Positions 6,392 to 13,904 of a stretch of DNA of 14,318 nt are shown piece by piece. The stretch is from the NCBI GenBank assembly GCA_900551955.1, contig UWSE01000015.1:1-14318 (forward strand), in the 5' to 3' direction. The stretch comes from an uncultured Mollicutes bacterium. GTDB taxonomy: Bacteria > Bacillota_I > Bacilli_A > UBA3375. The first letter of the stretch is position 1; each line of letters starts with the position of its first letter. Below the pieces are notes generated by a model. That model ran no database searches. It saw nothing but the letters and a program-made list of their open reading frames with translations, and was not told where the DNA came from. Made by a program: the position numbers and the translations under genes.

Positions 6392-8541
6392 ATTTCCCTT
6401 TCTAATAATTGCTTAATTCTTGTATTACGATAGTAATCATTTTTACAAATACCATTGTTTAGTTTATTAACATCACCAATAATAATTAATTTTTTTCTTG
6501 CTCTGGTAATTGCTGTATAAATAACTTTTTTGGTTAACATAAACTGATCATGAATCGGTAAAATTACCACATCAAACTCACTCCCTTGACTCTTATGCAC
6601 ACTTATACAGTATGCATGCGTTAGTAAATTTAATTCTTTATAAGTTAAATCAATTTTACGATTTCTAATTTCTATTTCAATTGCTGTTTCATTCCCTTTT
6701 GCTTGTTCGTCATAAATTTTAGTAATAAAACCAATATCTCCATTATAGACATCTAAATCATAATCATTTTTTAGAATCATGATTTTATCACCAACAAAGT
6801 AATCACGTTGACTAAAACTAATCATTTCCCCTTTAGTTTCAGGATGTAAGATTTGATTAAAATGATCTATTCCTACTTCTCCTTGATAACGAGTATATAA
6901 TACTTGAGTTTTGGTTATATCAAATCCTGAAGCTAAACTTTTATTAACGACCTTTTCAACATTGTTAATTAAATTAGTTTTTATATCAATGATACTAACT
7001 TCCTGGTCATTACCTGCTGTGATTGGTTGTTCATCTTTGATTGCTAAACTTAATTTTGAGATAGAACTACCATCACCTTGACGATAAATATCTGTCAATT
7101 TAGTAGTAGGAATTACTCCGGAATTTAAGAAGTCACGAAGTAGACTTCCTGGACCAACTGATTCTAGTTGGTCTGGATCTCCGACAATAATAATCCGACA
7201 AGTACTTTCTAATGCTTTTAGTAATTGTCTAAATAAGAACATATCGACCATTGAAAACTCATCGATAATTATATATTCTAACGGTAATTTATTTTTTTCA
7301 TCATAACGAGCTTGTCCACTGGTTTGTTTGATTCCTAACAACGAATGAATCGTTTTAGCCGGATAACCGGTAGATTCCATCATCCGATAACTAGCTCGTC
7401 CAGTTGGCGCAACTAAAGCAATCTTATCAATTAATTGATCTTGATCTAAGTTGTTATAAATGGTGTTAGATAAACTATATACTAACCCATTAATAATCGT
7501 AGTTTTACCAGTACCAGGTCCTCCGGTAATAATACTAACCGGTTGACTTAAGGCCATTTCTAATGCTTTTTTTTGCAGTGGAGCTAAATTAATATTATGA
7601 TTAGCACTAAACTCACTTATTACATCTTTAAAGTTTTTACTAACAGGTGCACTCATATGTTTTAAACGAAACTGCACTTGGTCAGTAATATATGCTTCAC
7701 AATTAATAAAACTAGTTAGTTGAATAAAACTATAAAAGCGAGTTATGTGGTTATCTTTTTCCATACTATCTAAAGTATCAATAATCAATTCATCGACAAT
7801 ATTATATTGTTTTGTAACTTGATTGTGTAATAGTTCATTACTAATATAACTATCTCCTGTTTTAAAACAATACTCAACAATAGCATTAGTAATAACATTG
7901 CTTAACCGCAAGTATGAATAATGATCTTCATTAAATCCACAATATAAACGATCAGCTAAGTTAAAACTAATTTTTTCATCACTAAAATAATTTAGTAAAC
8001 GATAAGGATTGTTTTTTAAATCAACAATCGGATCTTCCCAATGTTGGATTAATTGATAAATGCGATTAACCATTAAAGGCGAAACATCAAATGGTTGTAA
8101 TGTTTGTGCTAAAACGTTAGCTAAATCATTTTTTTGTATAACGTTTTTAATTTCCGCACAAGCATTTTTACTTAACCCTTCCACCTCATGGATCGCTTCA
8201 GGATCTTGTTTTAAAATTTCAATTGTTTTATCACCAAAGTGCTGATAGATTTTTCTGGCACTGCTTTTCCCTACACCGGTAAATAAATCTGATGATAGGT
8301 AATTAATAATGCCATTTTCACTATCATCAATATATTCTTTAACACTACTTGCCAATAAATATGGACCATATGTGGGATCTTCATCCATTTCCCCACCAAA
8401 TTCATAAGTTCGATGTTCAACTACACTAAAATAACCTTTAACTGATAAGCTACCTAAATTATTTTTAACTCGAGCAATGGTATAACCATTGTCTTGGTTA
8501 TGAAATACAATCTTAATTACTTTAGCGTTGAATTGTTCCAT
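6388..8541 (-). CDS. recD2: RecD2-type ATP-dependent DNA helicase (YrrC family)
   Basis: This 717-residue superfamily 1B helicase, a 5'-to-3' DNA unwinding motor, acts in DNA repair and fork processing in bacteria that have RecD2 without RecBC. The N-terminal region has an OB-like start (1-70) and helix-hairpin-helix-like repeats (about 75-135, including GVGKSSARKIY and VEGLSKNACAEI). The motor follows: Walker A GGPGTGKTT (340-348), the motif around APTGRAS (378-384), Walker B IIIDE (424-428), GDPDQLESVGPG (454-465), the UvrD-like C-terminal VHKSQGSEFD (648-657) and the arginine-finger motif YTAITRAR (675-682). All ATPase motifs are intact. It starts 2 bases after rluD ends, with AAAGGA as ribosome binding site inside the rluD 3' end, and its TGA overlaps alaS. 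No recB- or recC-like partner is visible here, which fits RecD2 rather than RecD of a RecBCD complex. Confidence 0.94.
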   Translation of the reverse strand: MEQFNAKVIKIVFHNQDNGYTIARVKNNLGSLSVKGYFSVVEHRTYEFGGEMDEDPTYGPYLLASSVKEYIDDSENGIINYLSSDLFTGVGKSSARKIYQHFGDKTIEILKQDPEAIHEVEGLSKNACAEIKNVIQKNDLANVLAQTLQPFDVSPLMVNRIYQLIQHWEDPIVDLKNNPYRLLNYFSDEKISFNLADRLYCGFNEDHYSYLRLSNVITNAIVEYCFKTGDSYISNELLHNQVTKQYNIVDELIIDTLDSMEKDNHITRFYSFIQLTSFINCEAYITDQVQFRLKHMSAPVSKNFKDVISEFSANHNINLAPLQKKALEMALSQPVSIITGGPGTGKTTIINGLVYSLSNTIYNNLDQDQLIDKIALVAPTGRASYRMMESTGYPAKTIHSLLGIKQTSGQARYDEKNKLPLEYIIIDEFSMVDMFLFRQLLKALESTCRIIIVGDPDQLESVGPGSLLRDFLNSGVIPTTKLTDIYRQGDGSSISKLSLAIKDEQPITAGNDQEVSIIDIKTNLINNVEKVVNKSLASGFDITKTQVLYTRYQGEVGIDHFNQILHPETKGEMISFSQRDYFVGDKIMILKNDYDLDVYNGDIGFITKIYDEQAKGNETAIEIEIRNRKIDLTYKELNLLTHAYCISVHKSQGSEFDVVILPIHDQFMLTKKVIYTAITRARKKLIIIGDVNKLNNGICKNDYYRNTRIKQLLEREI

Positions 8542-8543
8542 AT

Positions 8544-9440
8544 CTATCCTTTAATTTGATTTAGTGTATCAACAAATTCTTGAGGAAGCTTAGCTTCAAA
8601 TTCCATATATTCACCACTACGTGGATGAATAAATCCTAATTTGTAAGCATGTAATGCTTGACCTTTAGTATCAATAGTTGGTTTGATTCCATATAAAGGA
8701 TCACCAACTAAGGGGTAGTTAATAAAATCAAAATGAACCCTAATTTGGTGGGTGCGACCTGTAAGCAAGTTACAACTAACTAAAGTATAATGATCATAAC
8801 GTTCTAATACTTTAAAGTTAGTTTGTGCTTCTTTTGAGTTTTTAGCCACTACTGCCATTTTAACTCGATCACGGGGATCACGGCCAATTGGGGCAATAAT
8901 TTCCCCTTCATCTTCTTCAATCTCACCATGAACAATTGCTAAGTATTGTCTAAATAATGTTTTATCACTTAATTGATTAGCTAATTCTTCATGGGTTTCA
9001 TTATTTTTACAAACAACCAATAAACCACTAGTATCTTTATCAATTCGGTGTACAATTCCTGGTCTAAATTCACCATTAATATCACTTAGTTTGTTACTAT
9101 AAGCTAAAAGTCCATTAACAAGGGTATCTTGATAATGTCCAGGAGCAGGATGAACCACTAAGCCACTTGGTTTATTAATAACGAGTAAATCATCATCTTC
9201 ATAAACAATATCTAAATCCATTGGTTGGGGAATGATGTTAGTATTATCAACTACATCTAATTGTTTAACATCAATCTCATCCCCATCAGCAACACTGTAG
9301 TTAGTTTTAACAACTTCACCATTAACTAATACCAATTCATCTTTAATTAGTTTTTGGACTAAAGAACGCGATTTATCTAATTTTTGGGCTAAAAATTTAT
9401 CTATACGTTCCCCACCATGTTTGGCAATTATTTTTTCCAT
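8544..9440 (-). CDS. rluD: RluD-family ribosomal RNA pseudouridine synthase
   Basis: This 298-residue protein of the RluA/RluD family isomerises uridines to pseudouridine in 23S rRNA. An N-terminal S4 RNA-binding domain (about 11-60, GERIDKFLAQKL then VLVNGEVV) precedes the catalytic domain. The catalytic motif is HRIDKDTSGL (131-140), with the nucleophilic Asp at 134. Other family blocks are VVHPAPGH (95-102) and LLTGRTHQIRVHF in the second half. The ATG at 9440 lies inside the 3' end of lspA (13-base overlap). An in-frame TGA just upstream rules out an earlier start. lspA followed by an rluD-like gene is a common order in low-GC Gram-positives. The name is by family; the exact rRNA position modified (the RluD sites 1911/1915/1917, or another) cannot be assigned from sequence, and the Bacillus homologue of this context is called YlyB. 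Confidence 0.92.
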   Translation of the reverse strand: MEKIIAKHGGERIDKFLAQKLDKSRSLVQKLIKDELVLVNGEVVKTNYSVADGDEIDVKQLDVVDNTNIIPQPMDLDIVYEDDDLLVINKPSGLVVHPAPGHYQDTLVNGLLAYSNKLSDINGEFRPGIVHRIDKDTSGLLVVCKNNETHEELANQLSDKTLFRQYLAIVHGEIEEDEGEIIAPIGRDPRDRVKMAVVAKNSKEAQTNFKVLERYDHYTLVSCNLLTGRTHQIRVHFDFINYPLVGDPLYGIKPTIDTKGQALHAYKLGFIHPRSGEYMEFEAKLPQEFVDTLNQIKG

Positions 9441-9865
9441 ACTCCCCGTTTCACCATATCAACCAATAATAACATCGCACCGACAAAAATAAAAATATCA
9501 GCTAAATTACAAACAAAATAATTTACATCTAAATAATCAATAACATATCCCCATACTAAGCGGTCAATAATGTTTCCTATCGCTCCAACTAAGATTAACA
9601 TCCAACAAAACTTTTCAATATTACTATCAGCTTTAATAAAGGCATAACCAATTAGCGCACTAAGTGCTATCGTCATAATTAATATTAAAATAGGTTGGGT
9701 AGATAAAATCCCAAAACTAATTCCTGGATTTTTCACAAAATGCACTGAAATAAATCCGGGAATGACATTAAACGCTGGTTGGAAATGTTTTACTAATAAT
9801 TTAATAACCTGATCTAATGCGATTAAACCAACACATAAGCTTATGAAAAATAAATTCTTTTTCAT
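9428..9865 (-). CDS. lspA: Lipoprotein signal peptidase (signal peptidase II)
   Basis: This 145-residue membrane protease cuts the signal peptide from diacylated prolipoproteins at the lipobox cysteine. Four hydrophobic segments are visible (about 4-20, 55-75, 86-104 and 121-137), the standard LspA topology. Family motifs are all present: DQVIK (18-22), the N-P-G segment with SFG (46-52), GNIIDR (97-102) with catalytic D101, and NLADIF (120-125) with catalytic D123. Length is normal for a minimal LspA. The ATG at 9865 sits 1 base after the stop of the upstream unknown gene, and AGGAG at 9878-9874, inside that gene's 3' end, is the ribosome binding site. Its tail overlaps rluD by 13 bases. It implies that the organism makes lipoproteins, although none is evident in this window. 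Confidence 0.96.
   Translation of the reverse strand: MKKNLFFISLCVGLIALDQVIKLLVKHFQPAFNVIPGFISVHFVKNPGISFGILSTQPILILIMTIALSALIGYAFIKADSNIEKFCWMLILVGAIGNIIDRLVWGYVIDYLDVNYFVCNLADIFIFVGAMLLLVDMVKRGVWKK
9442..9447 (-). promoter_or_regulatory. Unusually close Shine-Dalgarno of rluD
   Basis: The minus strand reads ACGGGGAGTATG across the rluD start, so the purine-rich GGGGAG ends one base before the ATG. That is too close for normal placement. An upstream GGTGA about 10 bases before the ATG could pair with the 16S tail instead. With the 13-base overlap with lspA, this suggests that rluD is translated mainly by ribosomes finishing lspA. Confidence 0.4.
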
Positions 9866-9866
9866 T

Positions 9867-10661
9867 TTATGCGCTCCTACGTCGTTTAATGTATTTTAAG
9901 TATTTTCGTTCTTTACGTTTCGCTTTTTTATAAAGAATTGTTAAAACTAACCATAAAACTACAAAAAATAAAGTAATATATAACCATTTGAAATTGATTT
10001 TAAATGAGAAGTTTTTCTTAGTAAGCCCATCAATAATACGTGAAGAAATCGCTTTGGCTTCAGGATTAACTTCTACTTCATAATATTGAACTGAACCATC
10101 TTTTTTAGTAATTTCAAACTGATAAATACGTTCACTACCTTCTAGATTAATAGTATAACGATCATTAGCCTGATTAATTGCTTTTAATCGTCCTCCAGGA
10201 ACTGTATATTTAACTCCTTTAACCTGAGCTAAATCTTGCGGAATAAAATCAATTGTATTTCCTGCTAAACGAAAGATGTCTTGAGTTGGGATCACATAAT
10301 CTTCTACTACTTTAGAATATCCACAATTATCAACATCTAAATTAATAACTTCTGTTTCTACTCCTGTTTCTAAGTTACGATTGACAATAATCGTATATAA
10401 CTTAGGGTTATTAGGCAAGATAAACTCATATACATTATCAGTAATTGTTGTTGCTTTGATAATACGTGATGTCGTTGTATCAGTAATAATAATTTCTTTA
10501 CTTGATAAATCATCCTGATCAAAGGTTAATTTATATTGCACCATTGAACATACATTATTATCAACAACTTTTTGATTGCGATCTGTATAAATCTCACTAG
10601 CATTAATAGGACCTATAAGTAGTATAAATAAACTTAAAACACTACTGATTTTTTTAAACAT
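9867..10661 (-). CDS. Unrecognised secreted, C-terminally anchored membrane protein
   Basis: I do not recognise this 264-residue protein. It starts with a typical signal peptide (basic MFKK, hydrophobic SVLSLFILLIG, likely cleavage near residue 21 in INASE; no lipobox Cys). The middle (about 24-200) alternates short hydrophobic and polar strands and looks like two beta-rich, Ig-like or Cna-like modules. Cysteines at 38 and 113, the only two, could form one disulfide. One membrane helix follows (about 226-244, WLYITLFFVVLWLVLTILY). The cytoplasmic tail of about 20 residues has some 12 Lys/Arg and ends IKRRRSA. The expected topology is domain outside, basic tail inside. I chose ATG at 10661 over the in-frame GTG at 10667, because GGAG at 10670-10667 overlaps that GTG and sits 5 bases before the ATG. 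It overlaps the ileS 3' end by 8 bases and precedes lspA by 1 base, so it is surely co-transcribed. A role in the envelope or division is a guess from context. Confidence 0.85.
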   Translation of the reverse strand: MFKKISSVLSLFILLIGPINASEIYTDRNQKVVDNNVCSMVQYKLTFDQDDLSSKEIIITDTTTSRIIKATTITDNVYEFILPNNPKLYTIIVNRNLETGVETEVINLDVDNCGYSKVVEDYVIPTQDIFRLAGNTIDFIPQDLAQVKGVKYTVPGGRLKAINQANDRYTINLEGSERIYQFEITKKDGSVQYYEVEVNPEAKAISSRIIDGLTKKNFSFKINFKWLYITLFFVVLWLVLTILYKKAKRKERKYLKYIKRRRSA

Positions 10662-13452
10662 TTTCACTCCAATTATTAATAATTTCTAAACATGTTGGAC
10701 ATACATGCGCTTGGTTATCATCTTCTTCTACAACTACACTTAAATCATTTTGACTTACACATTGACGACAACGATCACATTGCGGATCTGTTAATGGAAT
10801 TATTTCAACATTACCACAATTATGGTTGGTCGCATTAGCATTAACATCATTTACTTTGATATCATGGATAATACATAAAACCTGTGGTTGGTTAACAATG
10901 TCAATTACTTGCTTAAATGTATCATTGCTAGGTGTATAAACAACATCAGCTTTTAATGATGAACCAATGACTTTAACCATTTTTCCTGTATTTTCATCAA
11001 TCACTTCTTGTTTTCGTAATACATCTAACTCTTTATTAATCGCTTCACGAATTGTTAAGAAATTAGTATATACTTCAACTAAACTCATATCACCTAATTG
11101 GTAATTTTGCCACTCATCATGAAGCTGGAAGTCTTTAAAGAAGACAACTTCATCTTTAAATGCAAGGTAAGCTTCATAAGTAGTATGCGGAATAATTGGT
11201 GATAATAATGTTAATAATTGCTCTAAGTGATAATATAAAACTGTTTGGACTTGACGACGACGTTTAGCATCAGAACTACTTACATAAATAACATCTTTAA
11301 TAAAATCTAAATAGAATCCACTAAGTAGGCGAGTTATATAATTCATTACCACTTCTAAGACGTTAACAAAGTTAAATTGTTCATAACTGTTGATAATCTC
11401 TTTAGTTAATGCTTCTAAATTAATTAACATAAATTGATCAACTTGTTCTAAGTCATTAAAATCAATTACCATTGACTCATTAAAATCACTAACATTTCCT
11501 AACATGAAACGTATAGTGTTTCTGATTTTACGATAACTCTCTCCAACTTGGTCTAATAATTCTTCAGTTAAGTTAACATCTTGTTGGTAGTTAACACTAC
11601 TAACCCACATTCTTAAAATATCTCGCCCTCGTTGATTAATAATTTGGGCTGGTTCGATTGTGTTACCTAAACTTTTGGACATCTTATTACCTTTACCATC
11701 CATAACAAAACCATGTGATAGTAATGTTTTATAAGGAGCAATCCCTTTATAGGCAACACTTGTAATTAAACTTGAGTTAAACCAACCACGGTATTGGTCG
11801 CTACCTTCCATATATAAATCTGATTGTTTAACACCATAACGTTTTTCCATCACACTAACATGCGAACTTCCAGAGTCAAACCATACATCCATAATATCCA
11901 TTTCTTTTCTAAAGATATTATTTGGACTATGTTCATTAGTATAACCAACAGGAAGTAATTCACTAGCTTCTTTTTCAAACCAAATATTACTTCCATATTC
12001 TAAGAATAAGTTACCAACATGTTCGATAATTTCAGGATCAACAATTGGTGTATCATCTTCAGCATAGAAAATTGGAATTGGCACTCCCCATTTACGTTGG
12101 CGAGAAATACACCACTCACTACGATTATCTAACATGTTATATAAACGCACACGACCCCAATCAGAAACGAATTCAGTTTTATTAATGTTATCTAATAAGT
12201 CTTGTTTGATTGGTTCAATATTACAGAACCATTGTTTAGTGGCACGATAAAAGACAGGTTTTTTCGTACGCCAATCATGAGGGTATGAGTGGCTAATAAA
12301 ACTTAAGTTGATTAAATGACCACTTGCTTCTAAAGCTTGTGTCACTTCTTTGTTGGCATCATCATAAAATAATCCAGCAAACTGACCTGCTTCTCTAGTC
12401 ATTACCCCTTTTTCGTCAACGACACAAGTAACTGGAATATTATATTTTTTTCCGACTAAAAAGTCATCCTCACCATGACCTGGTGCGGTATGCACACAAC
12501 CAGTACCACTTTCAACTGTTACGTGATCACCTAACATAATGATTTTTTCTTCATTAGTAATTGGGTGTAATACTTTTTGATTTTCTAGTTCACTACCTTT
12601 AAAAGTTGTAATTGTTTGATATCCATCAATTCCTACTTGTTCAACAAAACTAGCAACTAACTCATGAGCAATAACATAATTTTTATTACCTACTTTAATT
12701 ACATCATAATCAAAATCAGGTCCAACACTAATCCCTTCGTTAGCTGGAATTGTCCAAGGTGTGGTTGTCCAAATCACAACCTGCGTATTTTTGTTAGTAT
12801 CACTTACTAGATCAAAACCAACATAAATTGCTGGTGATTTAACATCTTTATACTCAATCTCTGCATCAGCTAAGGCACTTTTAGACGACCAAGACCAATA
12901 AACTGGTTTTAATCCTTGATAGATTAAACCTCGTTTCACCATGCCGTTAAATACTTCAATTTGTCCTTGTTCAAATTCATGATATAAAGTTAAATAATCA
13001 TCGTTAGGATCAGCCATTAATCCTAATTGGAAGAATTGTTCTTTTTGAATACGGACTTGTTCAAGAGCGTACTTCTCACATTCTTCACGTAATTTTGCTG
13101 TATCAAAATCATCAGCATTCTTTTTCATTTTTTTAAGCATGGCATTTTCAATTGGTAGACCATGTGTATCCCAACCAAAAGTAATTGGCGCATAATATCC
13201 ATTCATATTTTTACTACGGATAATAATATCTTTAATTACTTTATTCATCGCATGCCCGGTGTGAATACTTCCATTAGCATAAGGTGGACCATCATGTAAA
13301 TAGAATGGAGTTTTACCTTCATTCATGTTTAAACGTTTATGATAATAGTCGTTTTCATACCAAATTTCTTGCCACTTTGGCTCATTAGTAGTAAGTCCAG
13401 CTTTCATACTAAAACTAGTTTGTGGCATATTTAAAGTTGACTTAATCTTCAT
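10654..13452 (-). CDS. ileS: Isoleucyl-tRNA synthetase (zinc-containing bacterial type)
   Basis: This 932-residue enzyme is full length for bacterial IleRS, the cytoplasmic class I synthetase that charges tRNA-Ile. The class I signature near the N-terminus is HTGH (64-67, in PPYANGSIHTGHAMNK), a variant of HIGH, and KMSKS is intact (590-594). The CP1 editing domain that clears Val-tRNA-Ile is present, with the WTTTPWT block (228-234) and GTGCVHTAPGHGEDD (316-330). The C-terminus carries the zinc knuckles of the eubacterial type, C892/C895 and C918/C921. AAGGAG at 13462-13457 precedes the ATG. Upstream is only a 51-base gap after sepF, filled by a hairpin, so there is no T-box leader of the kind found before ileS in Bacillus. 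It heads the run of genes down to the M23 peptidase. In Bacillus, ylmG, ylmH and divIVA lie between sepF and ileS; here they do not. Confidence 0.97.
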   Translation of the reverse strand: MKIKSTLNMPQTSFSMKAGLTTNEPKWQEIWYENDYYHKRLNMNEGKTPFYLHDGPPYANGSIHTGHAMNKVIKDIIIRSKNMNGYYAPITFGWDTHGLPIENAMLKKMKKNADDFDTAKLREECEKYALEQVRIQKEQFFQLGLMADPNDDYLTLYHEFEQGQIEVFNGMVKRGLIYQGLKPVYWSWSSKSALADAEIEYKDVKSPAIYVGFDLVSDTNKNTQVVIWTTTPWTIPANEGISVGPDFDYDVIKVGNKNYVIAHELVASFVEQVGIDGYQTITTFKGSELENQKVLHPITNEEKIIMLGDHVTVESGTGCVHTAPGHGEDDFLVGKKYNIPVTCVVDEKGVMTREAGQFAGLFYDDANKEVTQALEASGHLINLSFISHSYPHDWRTKKPVFYRATKQWFCNIEPIKQDLLDNINKTEFVSDWGRVRLYNMLDNRSEWCISRQRKWGVPIPIFYAEDDTPIVDPEIIEHVGNLFLEYGSNIWFEKEASELLPVGYTNEHSPNNIFRKEMDIMDVWFDSGSSHVSVMEKRYGVKQSDLYMEGSDQYRGWFNSSLITSVAYKGIAPYKTLLSHGFVMDGKGNKMSKSLGNTIEPAQIINQRGRDILRMWVSSVNYQQDVNLTEELLDQVGESYRKIRNTIRFMLGNVSDFNESMVIDFNDLEQVDQFMLINLEALTKEIINSYEQFNFVNVLEVVMNYITRLLSGFYLDFIKDVIYVSSSDAKRRRQVQTVLYYHLEQLLTLLSPIIPHTTYEAYLAFKDEVVFFKDFQLHDEWQNYQLGDMSLVEVYTNFLTIREAINKELDVLRKQEVIDENTGKMVKVIGSSLKADVVYTPSNDTFKQVIDIVNQPQVLCIIHDIKVNDVNANATNHNCGNVEIIPLTDPQCDRCRQCVSQNDLSVVVEEDDNQAHVCPTCLEIINNWSENV
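10667..10670 (-). promoter_or_regulatory. Ribosome binding site that fixes the start of the unknown membrane protein
   Basis: The minus strand reads TTGGAGTGAAAATG at this spot. GGAG lies 5 bases before the ATG at 10661-10659. The possible earlier GTG (10667-10665) shares a base with GGAG and so has no ribosome binding site of its own. The ATG start also gives a cleaner signal peptide. The site lies within the last codons of ileS. Confidence 0.7.
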
Positions 13453-13465
13453 CTTACTCCTTATT

Positions 13466-13496
13466 TAAAAACGAAACTCCTAATTGCTTAGGAGTT
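13466..13496 (-). terminator. Terminator-like hairpin between sepF and ileS
   Basis: A perfect 9-bp stem (arms 13475-13483 and 13488-13496) with a 4-base loop lies 7 bases after the sepF stop. On the minus strand it is followed by TCGTTTTTAAA, a short U-tract, as in an intrinsic terminator. It ends about 22 bases before the ileS ATG and almost touches the ileS ribosome binding site (13462-13457), leaving no room for a promoter in between. It therefore probably terminates only part of the transcripts, setting the ratio of division proteins to IleRS. Confidence 0.6.
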
Positions 13497-13503
13497 AAAA
13501 ATA

Positions 13504-13893
13504 TTAATCATTTTGATTACCATCGTCAAAGTAGTATTTCTCTGAACCAAACATTATTATGTCGCGACTAATTTTACATCTTACACCACCACTAATAGCA
13601 ATCGCTCCATTTAATTGAGCCAATAAAAGTTCAATATCTTCTGGGCGCAATTTTTCACAATTAACAATACATAAGTAACCATTTTTTAATGAATCAATAA
13701 TAACGTTTGCCATATTTGGTGTCGTTGGTTTATAAACACGAACAATTGTATATTCACGATCGTATCCTTCTTGTGTTGCAAAGATATCTTCTTCTTCCAT
13801 TTGACGTTCGTTACCAATTAAATCTAATTCTGCAGTACGATCATCTAACATTTGCGTATCATCTGCAAATAATCCTTTTACTTTATCAAACAT
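13504..13893 (-). CDS. sepF: Cell division protein SepF
   Basis: This 129-residue protein matches SepF in layout. It has a short amphipathic N-terminal helix (MFDKVKGLFADD, 1-12) that would bind the inner face of the membrane, a variable acidic linker (about 13-46), and the compact SepF/DUF552 domain (about 48-116). That domain begins YTIVRVYKP, continues through MANVIIDSLKNGYLCIVNCEKL and ends GGVRCKISRDIIMFGS. SepF forms arc-shaped oligomers, binds the FtsZ C-terminal peptide and tethers the Z ring to the membrane, serving as an alternative or addition to FtsA. It is slightly shorter than the Bacillus protein because of a shorter linker. It follows ftsZ by 9 bases and has a near-perfect AGGAGG, so it is co-transcribed with ftsZ. 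A hairpin separates it from ileS. Confidence 0.92.
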   Translation of the reverse strand: MFDKVKGLFADDTQMLDDRTAELDLIGNERQMEEEDIFATQEGYDREYTIVRVYKPTTPNMANVIIDSLKNGYLCIVNCEKLRPEDIELLLAQLNGAIAISGGVRCKISRDIIMFGSEKYYFDDGNQND

Positions 13894-13898
13894 ATTTT

Positions 13899-13904
13899 CC
13901 TCCT
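13899..13904 (-). promoter_or_regulatory. Strong Shine-Dalgarno of sepF overlapping the ftsZ stop
   Basis: AGGAGG at 13904-13899 lies 5 bases before the sepF ATG and shares bases with the TAG stop of ftsZ (13905-13903). It is the strongest ribosome binding site in the window and ties sepF translation to the end of ftsZ. Confidence 0.75.

Larger units (their letters stand above)
1400..13452 (-). other. Predicted eight-gene transcription unit, ileS to M23 peptidase
   Basis: ileS, the unknown membrane protein, lspA, rluD, recD2, alaS, corA and the M23 peptidase follow each other with overlaps of 8, 13, 4 and 4 bases or gaps of 1, 2 and 16 bases. Several stop and start codons interlock (ATGA for recD2/alaS and corA/M23), and ribosome binding sites sit inside the preceding genes. 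No terminator or convincing promoter lies between them. A hairpin precedes ileS and a terminator follows the M23 gene. That they are one transcript is inferred from spacing only; promoters inside genes cannot be excluded. Confidence 0.6.

Noticed and set aside
7152..7172. 8-bp inverted repeat in recD2 around the GDPDQLESVGPG motif
   Set aside because: Short, and constrained by a strongly conserved protein motif; no U-tract follows.
10662..10667. GTG start two codons upstream for the unknown membrane protein
   Set aside because: The GTG overlaps the only ribosome binding site (GGAG), which is correctly spaced for the ATG at 10661.
13453..13503. T-box riboswitch before ileS
   Set aside because: The gap is 51 bases, far too short for a T-box, and has no specifier stem or T-box consensus.
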